A stretch of 61,485 nucleotides of DNA from an uncultured Moraxella sp. (GTDB lineage: Bacteria; Pseudomonadota; Gammaproteobacteria; Pseudomonadales; Moraxellaceae), in NCBI RefSeq assembly GCF_945873075.1, contig NZ_CAMCBS010000013.1, forward strand, positions 1 through 61,485, read 5' to 3'. Made by a program: the position numbers and the translations under genes. This document shows positions 41,006 to 48,898 of the stretch, piece after piece. The notes below the pieces were generated by a model. The model was not told where the DNA came from. It saw nothing but the letters and a program-made list of their open reading frames with translations, and ran no database searches. The first letter of the stretch is position 1. Every line of letters begins with the position of its first letter.

Positions 41006-41071
41006 ATTATCCATGAATTTGTCTGCCACAACAAGCCGAGTTTAAACAATTTAATTTTGCAAATTTGCAAA
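41006..41071 (-). promoter_or_regulatory. Operator and promoter of the FMN reductase gene
   Basis: Minus-strand order: the perfect palindrome TTTGCAAATTTGCAAA (41071-41056), a 21-bp gap, TTGTTG (41034-41029), a 17-bp spacer, and GATAAT (41011-41006). The palindrome centre falls near -65 relative to the expected start site, the usual position for a LysR-type activator. The pirin promoter at 41858-41923 has the identical layout. Confidence 0.75.
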
Positions 41072-41093
41072 GATGGCTTGCTACACAGCTCAA

Positions 41094-41825
41094 TTATTGA
41101 TTGGTGGCACTGTGTAAATCCATCGGCACATCCATCAGCAGAATCTGACTATCGCCAATCGCAGTCACATCAAAGCCATCGGTATCCCACACGCCCAAGC
41201 CGTCTCGCTCATTGAGTACAATTTCACCGATTTTGGCACTGCCTTTGATGACAAATACATACACGCCATTACCATCACGCTTAACATCATAACGCTTAGC
41301 CGTACCATCGGTAAACTCTGCTAGGCTAAACCACGCATCTTGATGAATCCACACGCCTGCATCATCAGGATTTGGCGATAGGATTTGTTGAAAGTCATTT
41401 GGCATGGCACTGTCGGCGATGCGGATTTGTTGATAACGGGGTTCTACGCCATTTTTACGAGTTAAGACCCAAATTTGTAAAAACTTCACCGCACGGTCAG
41501 CATTGGCATTCATCTCACTGTGGCGAATGCCTGTCCCTGCGCTCATCACCTGAATGTCGCCTTGACGAATCACACCGCCATTGCCCATGCTATCACGGTG
41601 CGCCAAATCACCTTCAAGCGGAATAGAGATAATCTCCATATCATTATGCGGATGCGTGCCAAAGCCCTGACCACCTGCAACCGTGTCATCATTAATCACA
41701 CGAAGTACACCAAAGTGCATCCGCTCAGGATTATAATACTCAGCAAAGCTAAAAGTATGGCGACTGTTTAGCCAGCCATGATTGGCAATGCCACGGCTAT
41801 CGGAGGCATGATAAATGGTTTTCAT
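41094..41825 (-). CDS. Pirin-family (YhhW-like) cupin protein
   Basis: A 243-residue bicupin protein. The N-terminal cupin carries the metal-binding residues in FGTHPHNDMEII and SGTGIRHSEMN, giving the His-His-His-Glu set of pirins. E. coli YhhW has quercetin 2,3-dioxygenase activity in vitro; the natural role of bacterial pirins is often linked to redox or electrophile stress. ATG 41825 has TGAG upstream; the alternative GTG four codons earlier lacks a ribosome site. Together with the FMN reductase it is controlled by matching promoters. Confidence 0.92.
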   Translation of the reverse strand: MKTIYHASDSRGIANHGWLNSRHTFSFAEYYNPERMHFGVLRVINDDTVAGGQGFGTHPHNDMEIISIPLEGDLAHRDSMGNGGVIRQGDIQVMSAGTGIRHSEMNANADRAVKFLQIWVLTRKNGVEPRYQQIRIADSAMPNDFQQILSPNPDDAGVWIHQDAWFSLAEFTDGTAKRYDVKRDGNGVYVFVIKGSAKIGEIVLNERDGLGVWDTDGFDVTAIGDSQILLMDVPMDLHSATNQ

Positions 41826-41857
41826 AATTTTACTCACTGTATTAAGTTGATGAGCAT

Positions 41858-41923
41858 ATTATCCATGATTACCATTTTTGCAACAAGATGGGATTTAACA
41901 ATGATATTTTGCAAATTTGCAAA
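41858..41923 (-). promoter_or_regulatory. Operator and promoter of the pirin gene
   Basis: Minus-strand order: the palindrome TTTGCAAATTTGCAAA (41923-41908), a 21-bp gap, TTGTTG (41886-41881), a 17-bp spacer, and GATAAT (41863-41858). Flanking bases are also similar to the FMN reductase promoter (for example CATGGATAAT and ATTTTGCAAATTTGCAAA), which points to duplication. Confidence 0.75.
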
Positions 41924-42143
41924 TATAGCCTAAGACAGTCCCCGGCTTGCCGATGCCATTTAGCTTAGCATCTCATGGCAGATGCTTCATAAAAATCACC
42001 ACAATCCCGTTTTTACGATGACTGTGTGAGGGTTATGCCAAGGATAATAATAACAACTGCGATGATAGCCAAATGCCACAGCTTTTGCCACGCCTACTTA
42101 GATGACGCCAAATGCCAATTATAAAGCGGCATAAACATTCGGT
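41924..42143. other. Intergenic stretch between pirin promoter and dehydrogenase gene
   Basis: No intact gene. On the minus strand, about 42095 down to 42025, the frame AWQKLWHLAIIAVVIIILG ends in a stop after TLTQSS. This resembles the last membrane helix of a lost protein; a stop codon directly precedes it. Confidence 0.3.
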
Positions 42144-43034
42144 TTAGTCATCCAAGATGGCATTGCCATTGGCATCATAATCATAAAAGCCTTGACCGGA
42201 CTCCTTGCCTGTTTTGCCTTGATCGATGTATTCGGCTTTGAGTTTTTGGGTGAATTGTCGCTCAAGTGCATCGCCGGTGCGTTCGGCATTGGCAGAGTGG
42301 ATGGCATAGACGGTACGCAGACCCACGATGTCCATGATCTCAAACGGGCCCTTAGGCGAGCGAGTCGCTTTTTTCCAAACCTTGTCAATTTGATGCGGTG
42401 ACGCTACTTCATTGGCATACAGACGGCTGGCTGCATCAAGCAATGGCACCAGCAGGCTATTCATGATATAGCGTGGCTGCTCTTTATTGAGCACCACAGG
42501 ATCCATGCCCATATCTTTGGCAAACTGCTCAGTTAAGCTGACATACTTGGCATCAGTTTGGGTAGTACCCATGACTTCCACGATGTTCTGCACCCAGATA
42601 TTATTGGCAAAATGCAGTGCCAAAAATCGCTCAGGCGCACCCGTACTGTCCGCAAAGCTACTTGGCAGCAGCGTTGATGTGTTGGTCAAAAAGATAGTAT
42701 GATCAGGCGCTGCCGCACCCACCTGCGCCCAGATTTGCTTTTTGAGATCGAGATTCTCAGGCACCGCTTCGATGATCAGATCGGCAGCACCGACTGCGTC
42801 AATCAGATCACTACTTTGGCTTAGGCGTGCCATCGTCTGTGACAGCTGATCGGTGGTTGCGCCGACTTGCTCTTGGTACACGCCTTGCAAGGTCTCAAAT
42901 CGCTTGGCAGCAGCGGCAAGCGCATCATCATTGATGTCATAGCTGACCACTTCAAAGCCTGCATACGCCGCCTGAAAAGCGATCTGTGCACCAAGTACGC
43001 CTGCGCCGAGTATGGTGACTTTTTTGATTGTCAT
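42144..43034 (-). CDS. 3-hydroxyacyl-CoA dehydrogenase (short form)
   Basis: A 296-residue NAD-dependent 3-hydroxyacyl-CoA dehydrogenase without a fused crotonase domain. The dinucleotide motif VTILGAGVLGAQIA lies at residues 6-19. The catalytic region has NTSTLLPSSFA, then HFANNIW (catalytic His), and the conserved C-terminal domain has PRYIMNSLLVPLLDAA and GPFEIMDIVGL. It acts on 3-hydroxybutyryl-CoA or longer substrates in beta-oxidation or polyhydroxyalkanoate-related metabolism; which one is not clear. AGGGAGAAAGCT precedes the ATG. It stands alone between pirin and DoxX on the same strand. Confidence 0.9.
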   Translation of the reverse strand: MTIKKVTILGAGVLGAQIAFQAAYAGFEVVSYDINDDALAAAAKRFETLQGVYQEQVGATTDQLSQTMARLSQSSDLIDAVGAADLIIEAVPENLDLKKQIWAQVGAAAPDHTIFLTNTSTLLPSSFADSTGAPERFLALHFANNIWVQNIVEVMGTTQTDAKYVSLTEQFAKDMGMDPVVLNKEQPRYIMNSLLVPLLDAASRLYANEVASPHQIDKVWKKATRSPKGPFEIMDIVGLRTVYAIHSANAERTGDALERQFTQKLKAEYIDQGKTGKESGQGFYDYDANGNAILDD

Positions 43035-43155
43035 AGCTTTCTCCCTGTTTGTATTATGGTTGGATAATTTTTATCATGAACTCATTATGATGAACTTTTT
43101 GGATCAGTGCAAGTGATGCTGCCATCAAATCATACATTAAATATAGAATGGTGAG

Positions 43156-43186
43156 TCAAAAAAATCGCCAGTCAATACCGGCGATT
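43156..43186 (-). terminator. doxX terminator
   Basis: Stem AATCGCC/GGCGATT (43163-43169 with 43180-43186); on the minus strand a TTTTTTTGA run follows. Confidence 0.75.
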
Positions 43187-43191
43187 CAGCG

Positions 43192-43608
43192 TTATTTAAA
43201 CAATTTGGCATCCAATGAATATTTACCAGCACCAATCACCCAATAAATCAAAAACACCATGCAGTACAGTGCCGCCGCTTCGCCTTTATTGACAATGGGG
43301 TTTAGGATCAAATCAAATCCTGAATGGAAATAAAAATACGCCACCGCCATCATGCCCGCCATAATAAAAGCATTGATACGGGTAAATAACCCCAAAATTA
43401 GCAACACACCACCGATCAACTCAAGCGCACCACCAAGCCCCATCAAAGACAGCCACTCAACAGCAGGCTTGCCATTGGTCATCGACAGCGGAAAAGCGAA
43501 TAATTTGACGGTACCATGAACCAAAAACATATAACCGACAATCACCCGAGTGAATAACAAGACCAAATCCTGCATCGGATGTGCGCTGTGTTGTACTGAC
43601 TTGTTCAT
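43192..43608 (-). CDS. DoxX family membrane protein
   Basis: A 138-residue protein with four hydrophobic segments and the family pattern: LLFTRVIVGYMFLVHGTVKLF early, then GLGGALELIGGVLLILGLFTR. DoxX proteins are small membrane partners of thiol/quinone oxidoreductases in several bacteria; the exact role is unresolved. The ATG at 43608 has AGAGG with 5-base spacing and is preferred over a GTG two codons upstream. It lies divergently from the CrgA-like LysR gene, 231 bases away, so the LysR protein may control it. Confidence 0.88.
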   Translation of the reverse strand: MNKSVQHSAHPMQDLVLLFTRVIVGYMFLVHGTVKLFAFPLSMTNGKPAVEWLSLMGLGGALELIGGVLLILGLFTRINAFIMAGMMAVAYFYFHSGFDLILNPIVNKGEAAALYCMVFLIYWVIGAGKYSLDAKLFK

Positions 43609-43839
43609 GATCACCTCTACAATAATTTAACTTTTGATGGATAATGCAGATTACCAAATGCGGTTTGATAATTGCTTTTGGCTTTATTTTAATTGATTTT
43701 GATCATTGAACAAGGTACACTTTTAGAAGTCATCTTTTCAATTTTAGAAAGATGACTATTTGCATTGTACATACTATTACTATCTTATATAATAGTTTAT
43801 GACAGTTTTATCAAATTTTTATCAAAAGAAGTCATCGCC

Positions 43840-44709
43840 ATGAGCCATATTAGCCTTGATGATATCCGCCTGTTTGTTTCTGTTGTCCAAGCAGGTAGCC
43901 TAAGTGCCGCTTCTGATTTGACGGGTGTGCCTGTTTCTCGGCTCAGTCGCCGCTTGACGCAGCTTGAGAGCGCACTTGGCACACAGCTGATCAACCGTGG
44001 CAAAAAAGGCGTGAGTCTCAATGAGCTTGGTGATCAGTTTTTTATCCACGCCCAAAATATGCTCGAAGAAGCCGATGCCGCCATCCAAAGCATCCAAAAT
44101 GGACTTGAAAAACCCAGCGGGCTGCTGCGCATCTCCGCCCCTGTCGATATCGCCCATCGCTATGTCATTCCGTATCTCAATGACTATCTGACCGAGTACC
44201 CTGATGTGATGATTGACATCAATCTTAGCCAACAAAAAGTCAATATGATCCAAGATGGCATCGACATCGCCATTCGTGTTGGCTCAATCGATAATGACAA
44301 TGTCGTCGCCAAACGCTGGCTTAAGATGCGATTTGGCATCTTCGCTACACGCAGTTATATCGAAAAATTTGGCGCGCCCAAAACCCCAAATGACCTATAC
44401 GATCATCGAGTCATCGCTCAGACGCTCAGCCTGCCTTGGCAATTTTATCAAGGCGATCAAGAAATTAAAATCAACCCCCATCCGTTCATCGGCTGTAATG
44501 ACTTTACCGCTGTCGATCCACTGATTTTTCAAGGACTTGGCATCGGCAAGATGACCATCGAAAGCGCACAGCGCCACCCAGAGCTGGTGCACGTGCTTGA
44601 AGATTGGGAAATGGAAAGCAAAACTGTCTCGATGCTCTATTACAAAAATCGTGGCGCCATTCCTGCGGTGCGCAGCTTTATTGATTGGTATTCTGGGTTG
44701 TTTGATTAA
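43840..44709 (+). CDS. LysR-family regulator (CrgA-like)
   Basis: A 289-residue LysR-type regulator with the winged helix-turn-helix at residues about 5-62 (DIRLFVSVVQAGSLSAAS, PVSRLSRRLTQLE) and the substrate-binding domain from about 88. LLRISAPVDIAHRYVIPYLNDYL and DGIDIAIRVG place it in the CrgA/DsdC-like subgroup. In Neisseria, CrgA activates a quinone reductase gene and binds T-N11-A palindromes. The ATG at 43840 fits family N-termini; 25 further codons upstream are open but unlikely. Neighbours (doxX, pirin, FMN reductase, emrAB) make it the best candidate regulator of the palindrome-bearing promoters. Confidence 0.88.
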   Translation: MSHISLDDIRLFVSVVQAGSLSAASDLTGVPVSRLSRRLTQLESALGTQLINRGKKGVSLNELGDQFFIHAQNMLEEADAAIQSIQNGLEKPSGLLRISAPVDIAHRYVIPYLNDYLTEYPDVMIDINLSQQKVNMIQDGIDIAIRVGSIDNDNVVAKRWLKMRFGIFATRSYIEKFGAPKTPNDLYDHRVIAQTLSLPWQFYQGDQEIKINPHPFIGCNDFTAVDPLIFQGLGIGKMTIESAQRHPELVHVLEDWEMESKTVSMLYYKNRGAIPAVRSFIDWYSGLFD

Positions 44710-44823
44710 ATCCTTCAACTTGCTGGTAGACATCATAGCTGCACGCCCAAGTCATCAATTCAACTTGACCAGCCAAGATGGCGGTCGTATAGTTTGGCGA
44801 TACTCAAATAATAATAACAACCA

Positions 44824-46473
44824 ATGCAAACACCAAATTATCTTGAAAAGCCGCCTAACTGGACCGCCGATGAGCGGCCTGCGCTGCCAGGCTCACCTGC
44901 TAGCATCGCCCACGCTCGTCCGATCGCCATATTGTATTTTATCATCGGGATGTTCGTGACCATCGCAGGCGGTATGGGCAATGGCTTTACTACCGCCAAT
45001 TTGCCTTATATACAAGGGGAATACGGGCTGACGACGACGCAAGCCGCTTGGTTTCCTGCCGCCTATGTCATCGGCAGTATGAGCTCAAGCATTCTTGCGT
45101 ACAAGGCACGGCAGCAGCAAGGTATTCGCTGGTTTACTGAAGTGTCGTTGTTTGCATTTTTGGTGGTGACAGGTCTGCATCTACTCACTCACAGCTATGA
45201 GCTAGCACTACTGGTGCGTGGCTTGAGCGGCTTTGCCGGTGGGACGCTCTCGACGCTTGGACTGTTTTATATCATGCAAGGCGTCAAAAAGCAGTATAAG
45301 CTACACTCATTGTACTTTGCGATGGCGGCAGGTCAGCTTGGCGTACCGCTCGCTTGGGTCATCTCACCGTATCTGCTGTCAGCGGATAACTGGGGTCGGC
45401 TGTATAGCTTTGAGTTTGGATTGACGCTGTGTTGTTTTGCGATGGTGATGATGCTAAAGCTGCCTCGCGGCGTGCGCATACAAGTGTTTAATCAAGGCGA
45501 CATCGTGGCTTTTGTCCTGCTGACGGCAGGTTTTGGTGCTTTGGCAGGTGTGCTAGTACAAGGCCCTATCGTCTGGTGGCAAAATGACCCAATGCTTGCT
45601 TATTGGCTCATCTTTGGCTTTGGTGCGTTGATGTTGGCATTTTTTATTGAGCATCATCGCCGCCTACCACTGGTGGATACACGCTGGCTGACCACGATTG
45701 GCTTATTGCGATTTTTGATGGCATCGATTCTGCTACGATTTTTGATGGCGGAGCAGTCTTGGGCGACGGTGAACTTCCTTAGAAATATGGGCATGGGTAG
45801 CGATCAGTTTGTCGGCTTATACGCCATCATCGTCGCTGGGACTTTTGTCGGTGGCATGGTCAGTGCGATGACTTTTTCGCCAAAGACGGTGTTCATACAG
45901 CTGCTGAGCGCAGGTGCACTCATTGCCATTGCCAGTTATGTTGATGCCAATTTGACCAGTGATGTCCGTCCGCAGAATTTTTATCTTAGTCAATTTCTCA
46001 TCGGCTGTGCTGGCGGTATGTTTATCGGTCCGATGCTATTGGTCGGCTTCGTCAAAGCGATGCTTAAAAGCCCCAATCATATTGCCATGCTAATTATCTT
46101 ATTTACCGCCAGCCAAAATTTCGGCGGTTTGCTTGGTTCATCGTTTTATTCAACTTATCAGCAGCAGCAATTTCAGGTGCATCGTCAAGCAATACTAAAT
46201 GATATGCCATCAAATGATCCACAGTCCACGCTCAGACTTGCTCAGTATCAAGCCAGCTATCGCCCTACACTCACCGACAGCAACTTGACCAGTCAGCAAG
46301 CCACCACGACGCTCAATCAAGTCATCAACCGTGAAGCGACAGTACTCGCCTTTAGTGATGTAATTCGCTTTAATTTTTATTTGGCGTTGGCAGGCATCAT
46401 TTGGGGCTTTGCTCAGATGATCATTGTCAAGCGATATTTAAAGAAAAATCCACTACCCATCGGTCAAAAATAA
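44824..46473 (+). CDS. MFS drug efflux permease, EmrB/DHA2-like
   Basis: A 549-residue major facilitator with about 14 spans, an N-terminal proline-rich cytoplasmic start and a C-terminal periplasmic loop of about 90 residues before the last span. The segment NLPYIQGEYGLTTTQAAWFPAAYVIG corresponds to the DHA2-family motif around TM1-TM2. It lies 21 bases before an EmrA-type adaptor gene, so the pair should form an export system with an outer-membrane channel encoded elsewhere. The substrate is unknown; fusaric acid, hydrophobic weak acids and aromatic compounds are typical of the family. It lies 114 bases downstream of the LysR gene. Confidence 0.88.
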   Translation: MQTPNYLEKPPNWTADERPALPGSPASIAHARPIAILYFIIGMFVTIAGGMGNGFTTANLPYIQGEYGLTTTQAAWFPAAYVIGSMSSSILAYKARQQQGIRWFTEVSLFAFLVVTGLHLLTHSYELALLVRGLSGFAGGTLSTLGLFYIMQGVKKQYKLHSLYFAMAAGQLGVPLAWVISPYLLSADNWGRLYSFEFGLTLCCFAMVMMLKLPRGVRIQVFNQGDIVAFVLLTAGFGALAGVLVQGPIVWWQNDPMLAYWLIFGFGALMLAFFIEHHRRLPLVDTRWLTTIGLLRFLMASILLRFLMAEQSWATVNFLRNMGMGSDQFVGLYAIIVAGTFVGGMVSAMTFSPKTVFIQLLSAGALIAIASYVDANLTSDVRPQNFYLSQFLIGCAGGMFIGPMLLVGFVKAMLKSPNHIAMLIILFTASQNFGGLLGSSFYSTYQQQQFQVHRQAILNDMPSNDPQSTLRLAQYQASYRPTLTDSNLTSQQATTTLNQVINREATVLAFSDVIRFNFYLALAGIIWGFAQMIIVKRYLKKNPLPIGQK

Positions 46474-46494
46474 CAATAATTTTCGGAGAAATAC

Positions 46495-47646
46495 ATGAGT
46501 CAAGATCAGCAAAATACCGATACTACCACCGATGCCACAGGTAAGGAAGCATCCATCCAAAAACCTACTGCCGAGACACCCAAGCTCATCGCCGCCAAAA
46601 AATCGACGATTTTTATCATGTCATTGGTATTTTTGGTGGGTGTGGCAGTCATTTTATGGGTATGGGAAATCCCACCTTTCGTCTCAAACAGCGAGCAAAC
46701 GGATAACGCCTATGTGCGGGGTAATTCCACCATTTTATCATCTCAGATCAATGGCTATGTCAATGAAGTGCTTGTCAAGGATTTTGACACTGTCAAAGCC
46801 GGTCAAGTGCTGATGCGTATCAACACCGCCAATTATGACCAGCAGGTTGTACAGGCCGAGTCTGGTATCACCCAAGCACAGACCAATCTGAACAATCAGC
46901 AACAAGTTATCGAGCAGCGTAAAGCCGACATCAAAGTCGCCAATGCACAGATAAAACAAGCGCAAACGCAGTACGAGCTTGCCAAATCGCAGCTAAATCG
47001 CTTGCTAAAACTGGTCGATATCGGCGCCGTCTCACAAGCTGAAATCGATAACGCTCGTGCCAATCTTAAGTCCAGCGAAGCCGCCATCAATCAAGCCAAA
47101 GCATCTGCTGATGCCGCCACGCAAGCGCTTAAAACCGCCGAAGTTGCTCGCACTGGGCTTGAAGCACAGGTCAAAAGCGCTACCGCATCCGCTCAACAGG
47201 CCAAGACCTATCGTCAGTATAGTGAAGTGGTGGCGCCGATCTCAGGACAGCTTGGTCAAGTTAGCGTACGCAGCGGGCAATTTGTCAGCACTGGCACACA
47301 GCTTATGTACATCATCCCAAAAGACACTTGGGTGATCGCCAATTTTAAAGAAACACAACTTAATCGTATACACATCGGTCAGCCTGCGACCTTTAGCGTG
47401 GACGCTTTGGGCGGCGAAACCTTTACAGGCGTGGTGAATAGCATCTCACCTGCTACAGGCTCAGAGTTTAGCGTCATCAAGACGGACAACGCCACAGGCA
47501 ACTTTACCAAAGTCGTCCAGCGCATCTCAGTACGCATCGACATTAGGCCCAATCAGCCCAAGCTTGATCAGCTGCGGCCTGGAATGTCGGTCATCGCAAA
47601 AGTCGATACCACGCCCCAAAATTCAGAAAAACCAACTTCAAAATAG
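46495..47646 (+). CDS. EmrA/HlyD-family efflux periplasmic adaptor
   Basis: A 383-residue membrane-fusion protein. A polar N-terminus, one membrane span at about residues 38-57, the biotinyl-lipoyl-like domain (TDNAYVRGNSTILSSQINGYV), a long Gln/Ala-rich coiled-coil hairpin (about residues 120-240) and a C-terminal beta-barrel with APISGQLGQVSVRSGQFVSTG and LRPGMSVIAKVDT are all visible. It connects the inner-membrane pump encoded just upstream to an outer-membrane channel. The ATG has CGGAG upstream, and the gene is the distal member of the pump operon. Confidence 0.93.
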   Translation: MSQDQQNTDTTTDATGKEASIQKPTAETPKLIAAKKSTIFIMSLVFLVGVAVILWVWEIPPFVSNSEQTDNAYVRGNSTILSSQINGYVNEVLVKDFDTVKAGQVLMRINTANYDQQVVQAESGITQAQTNLNNQQQVIEQRKADIKVANAQIKQAQTQYELAKSQLNRLLKLVDIGAVSQAEIDNARANLKSSEAAINQAKASADAATQALKTAEVARTGLEAQVKSATASAQQAKTYRQYSEVVAPISGQLGQVSVRSGQFVSTGTQLMYIIPKDTWVIANFKETQLNRIHIGQPATFSVDALGGETFTGVVNSISPATGSEFSVIKTDNATGNFTKVVQRISVRIDIRPNQPKLDQLRPGMSVIAKVDTTPQNSEKPTSK

Positions 47647-47753
47647 CAAAGCAGTAGAAAATACGCCCAAGATTGCGTATAATACACAGTTATTTTTCTT
47701 AATTTTGTTCAATTTTTATCCCAAATGCTTGGGTTATTGTTAAAAGGTGCATT

Positions 47754-48503
47754 ATGGCAGGTCATAGTAAATGGGCGAACATCAAACATCGTAAAGCCAA
47801 ACAAGACGCCGCAAAAGGCAAGATTTTCACCAAAATCATCCGTGAAATCGTCTCAGCGTCAAAAGGCGGTGACCCTGATCCTGCCAACAACCCACGCCTG
47901 CGCGCGGTACTTGAAAAAGCCAACGCCGCCAACATGACCAAAGATGTCATCAAGCGTGCCATTGAACGTGGTCAAGGCGGCGGCGAAGGCGACAATGTCC
48001 AAGAAATCACCTACGAAGGCTATGGCGTCGGCGGTGTGGCAGTCATCGTTGAGACCATGACGGATAATGTCAATCGCACGGTCGGTGAAGTGCGTCATGC
48101 CTTTAGCAAACACGGTGGCAACCTTGGTACATCAGGCTCGGTCGCTTATCTATTTAGCAAGCGTGGCGAGATTGTGTTCAATGATATCTCACTAGAAGAC
48201 AGCGTGATGGAAGTCGCCCTAGAAGCAGGTGCTGACGACATCGAAAACGATGGCGAGAGCCTACTTGTCATCACAAGCCCTACTGCCTTTGGTGCGGTGG
48301 TCGATGCACTACTAGCAGCAGAGTTAAAGCCAGATAACATGGAAGTCACCATGTCACCAAGTACCACAGCGGATATTGACAACATCGATGACGCCCAAAA
48401 AGTGCTGAAGATGATTGATATGCTCGAAGATTTGGACGATGTCCAAGAAGTTTATACCAATGTCAATTTTAGCGATGATGTGATGGCACAGTTGGATGCT
48501 TGA
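47754..48503 (+). CDS. yebC: YebC/PmpR-family DNA-binding protein / translation factor
   Basis: A complete 249-residue YebC protein with the N-terminal signature [20 protein letters not shown], followed by the [12 protein letters not shown] segment. Family members were described as transcription regulators and more recently as translation factors relieving polyproline stalling. AAAAGG lies 7 bases upstream of the ATG. A TATAAT at 47678-47683 with a poor -35 is a possible promoter. Not linked to ruvC as in many other species. Confidence 0.95.
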   Translation: MAGHSKWANIKHRKAKQDAAKGKIFTKIIREIVSASKGGDPDPANNPRLRAVLEKANAANMTKDVIKRAIERGQGGGEGDNVQEITYEGYGVGGVAVIVETMTDNVNRTVGEVRHAFSKHGGNLGTSGSVAYLFSKRGEIVFNDISLEDSVMEVALEAGADDIENDGESLLVITSPTAFGAVVDALLAAELKPDNMEVTMSPSTTADIDNIDDAQKVLKMIDMLEDLDDVQEVYTNVNFSDDVMAQLDA

Positions 48504-48587
48504 TTTGTCATAGTATTAAGATGATTAATAATCGGCTATGATGAATAGATTTGTCATAGCCGATTATTGTTTCAAAAAGGAATTATC

Positions 48588-48779
48588 ATGGCGACAAAAA
48601 CCCACAATCAATTGACTGATATTAAGTTTTTAAGAGCATTTGCACGAGCAAATAACGCTATTGAAGGTGTTGTTTTGTCAGAAAAAGATAAGTCTTTTAT
48701 GGATAATATTGATCCAAAAATTGACAAACAAGCATTCAAAGAATTGGCGCTTAATCATATCAGATCAAAAAGAAGCTAA
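48588..48779 (+). CDS. Small protein with a Fic-antitoxin-like NAIEG motif
   Basis: A 63-residue protein with ATG at 48588 preceded by AAAAAGG (7-base spacing). It contains ARANNAIEGVVLSEKDKSF. The NAIEG core recalls the (S/T)xxxE(G/N) motif of Fic antitoxins, with Asn in place of Ser/Thr. It is followed at once by remnants of a second small frame. No Fic toxin is present nearby. Family assignment is a guess from the motif. Confidence 0.45.
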   Translation: MATKTHNQLTDIKFLRAFARANNAIEGVVLSEKDKSFMDNIDPKIDKQAFKELALNHIRSKRS

Positions 48780-48782
48780 ATC

Positions 48783-48885
48783 ATGGGCTCGTCAAATTCT
48801 GATGAAGACATTGCCAAACGCTATTTTTATGGTGAAATCGGCAAAAAAACACCCCGCCATTGAACAATTGAAGAAATATTATTGA
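48783..48885 (+). pseudogene. Decayed small ORF with VbhA-like tail
   Basis: From ATG 48783 the frame reads MGSSNSDEDIAKRYFYGEI and stops after 26 codons. Removing one A from the A7 run at 48843-48849 would continue it as KKHPAIEQLKKYY. The pattern IAKR-Y-x-GEI...AIEQLKKYY resembles the C-terminal helices of VbhA-type antitoxins. An in-frame TAA at 48777 separates it from the upstream ORF, and coding-like residues (EAKSWARQIL) also appear in another frame just before it. Likely a remnant. Confidence 0.35.
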
Positions 48886-48898
48886 TTAGGAAAACCCC

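Noticed and set aside
43765-43839. 25-codon upstream extension of the CrgA-like LysR regulator
   Set aside because: It starts in promoter-like AT-rich sequence, lacks a ribosome site, and the family normally begins at the ATG at 43840.
48640-48885. 81-codon frame overlapping the small antitoxin-like ORF
   Set aside because: Its first half lies out of frame over a well-started ORF with a good ribosome site; only the last part looks coding, which fits frameshift decay better than a separate gene.
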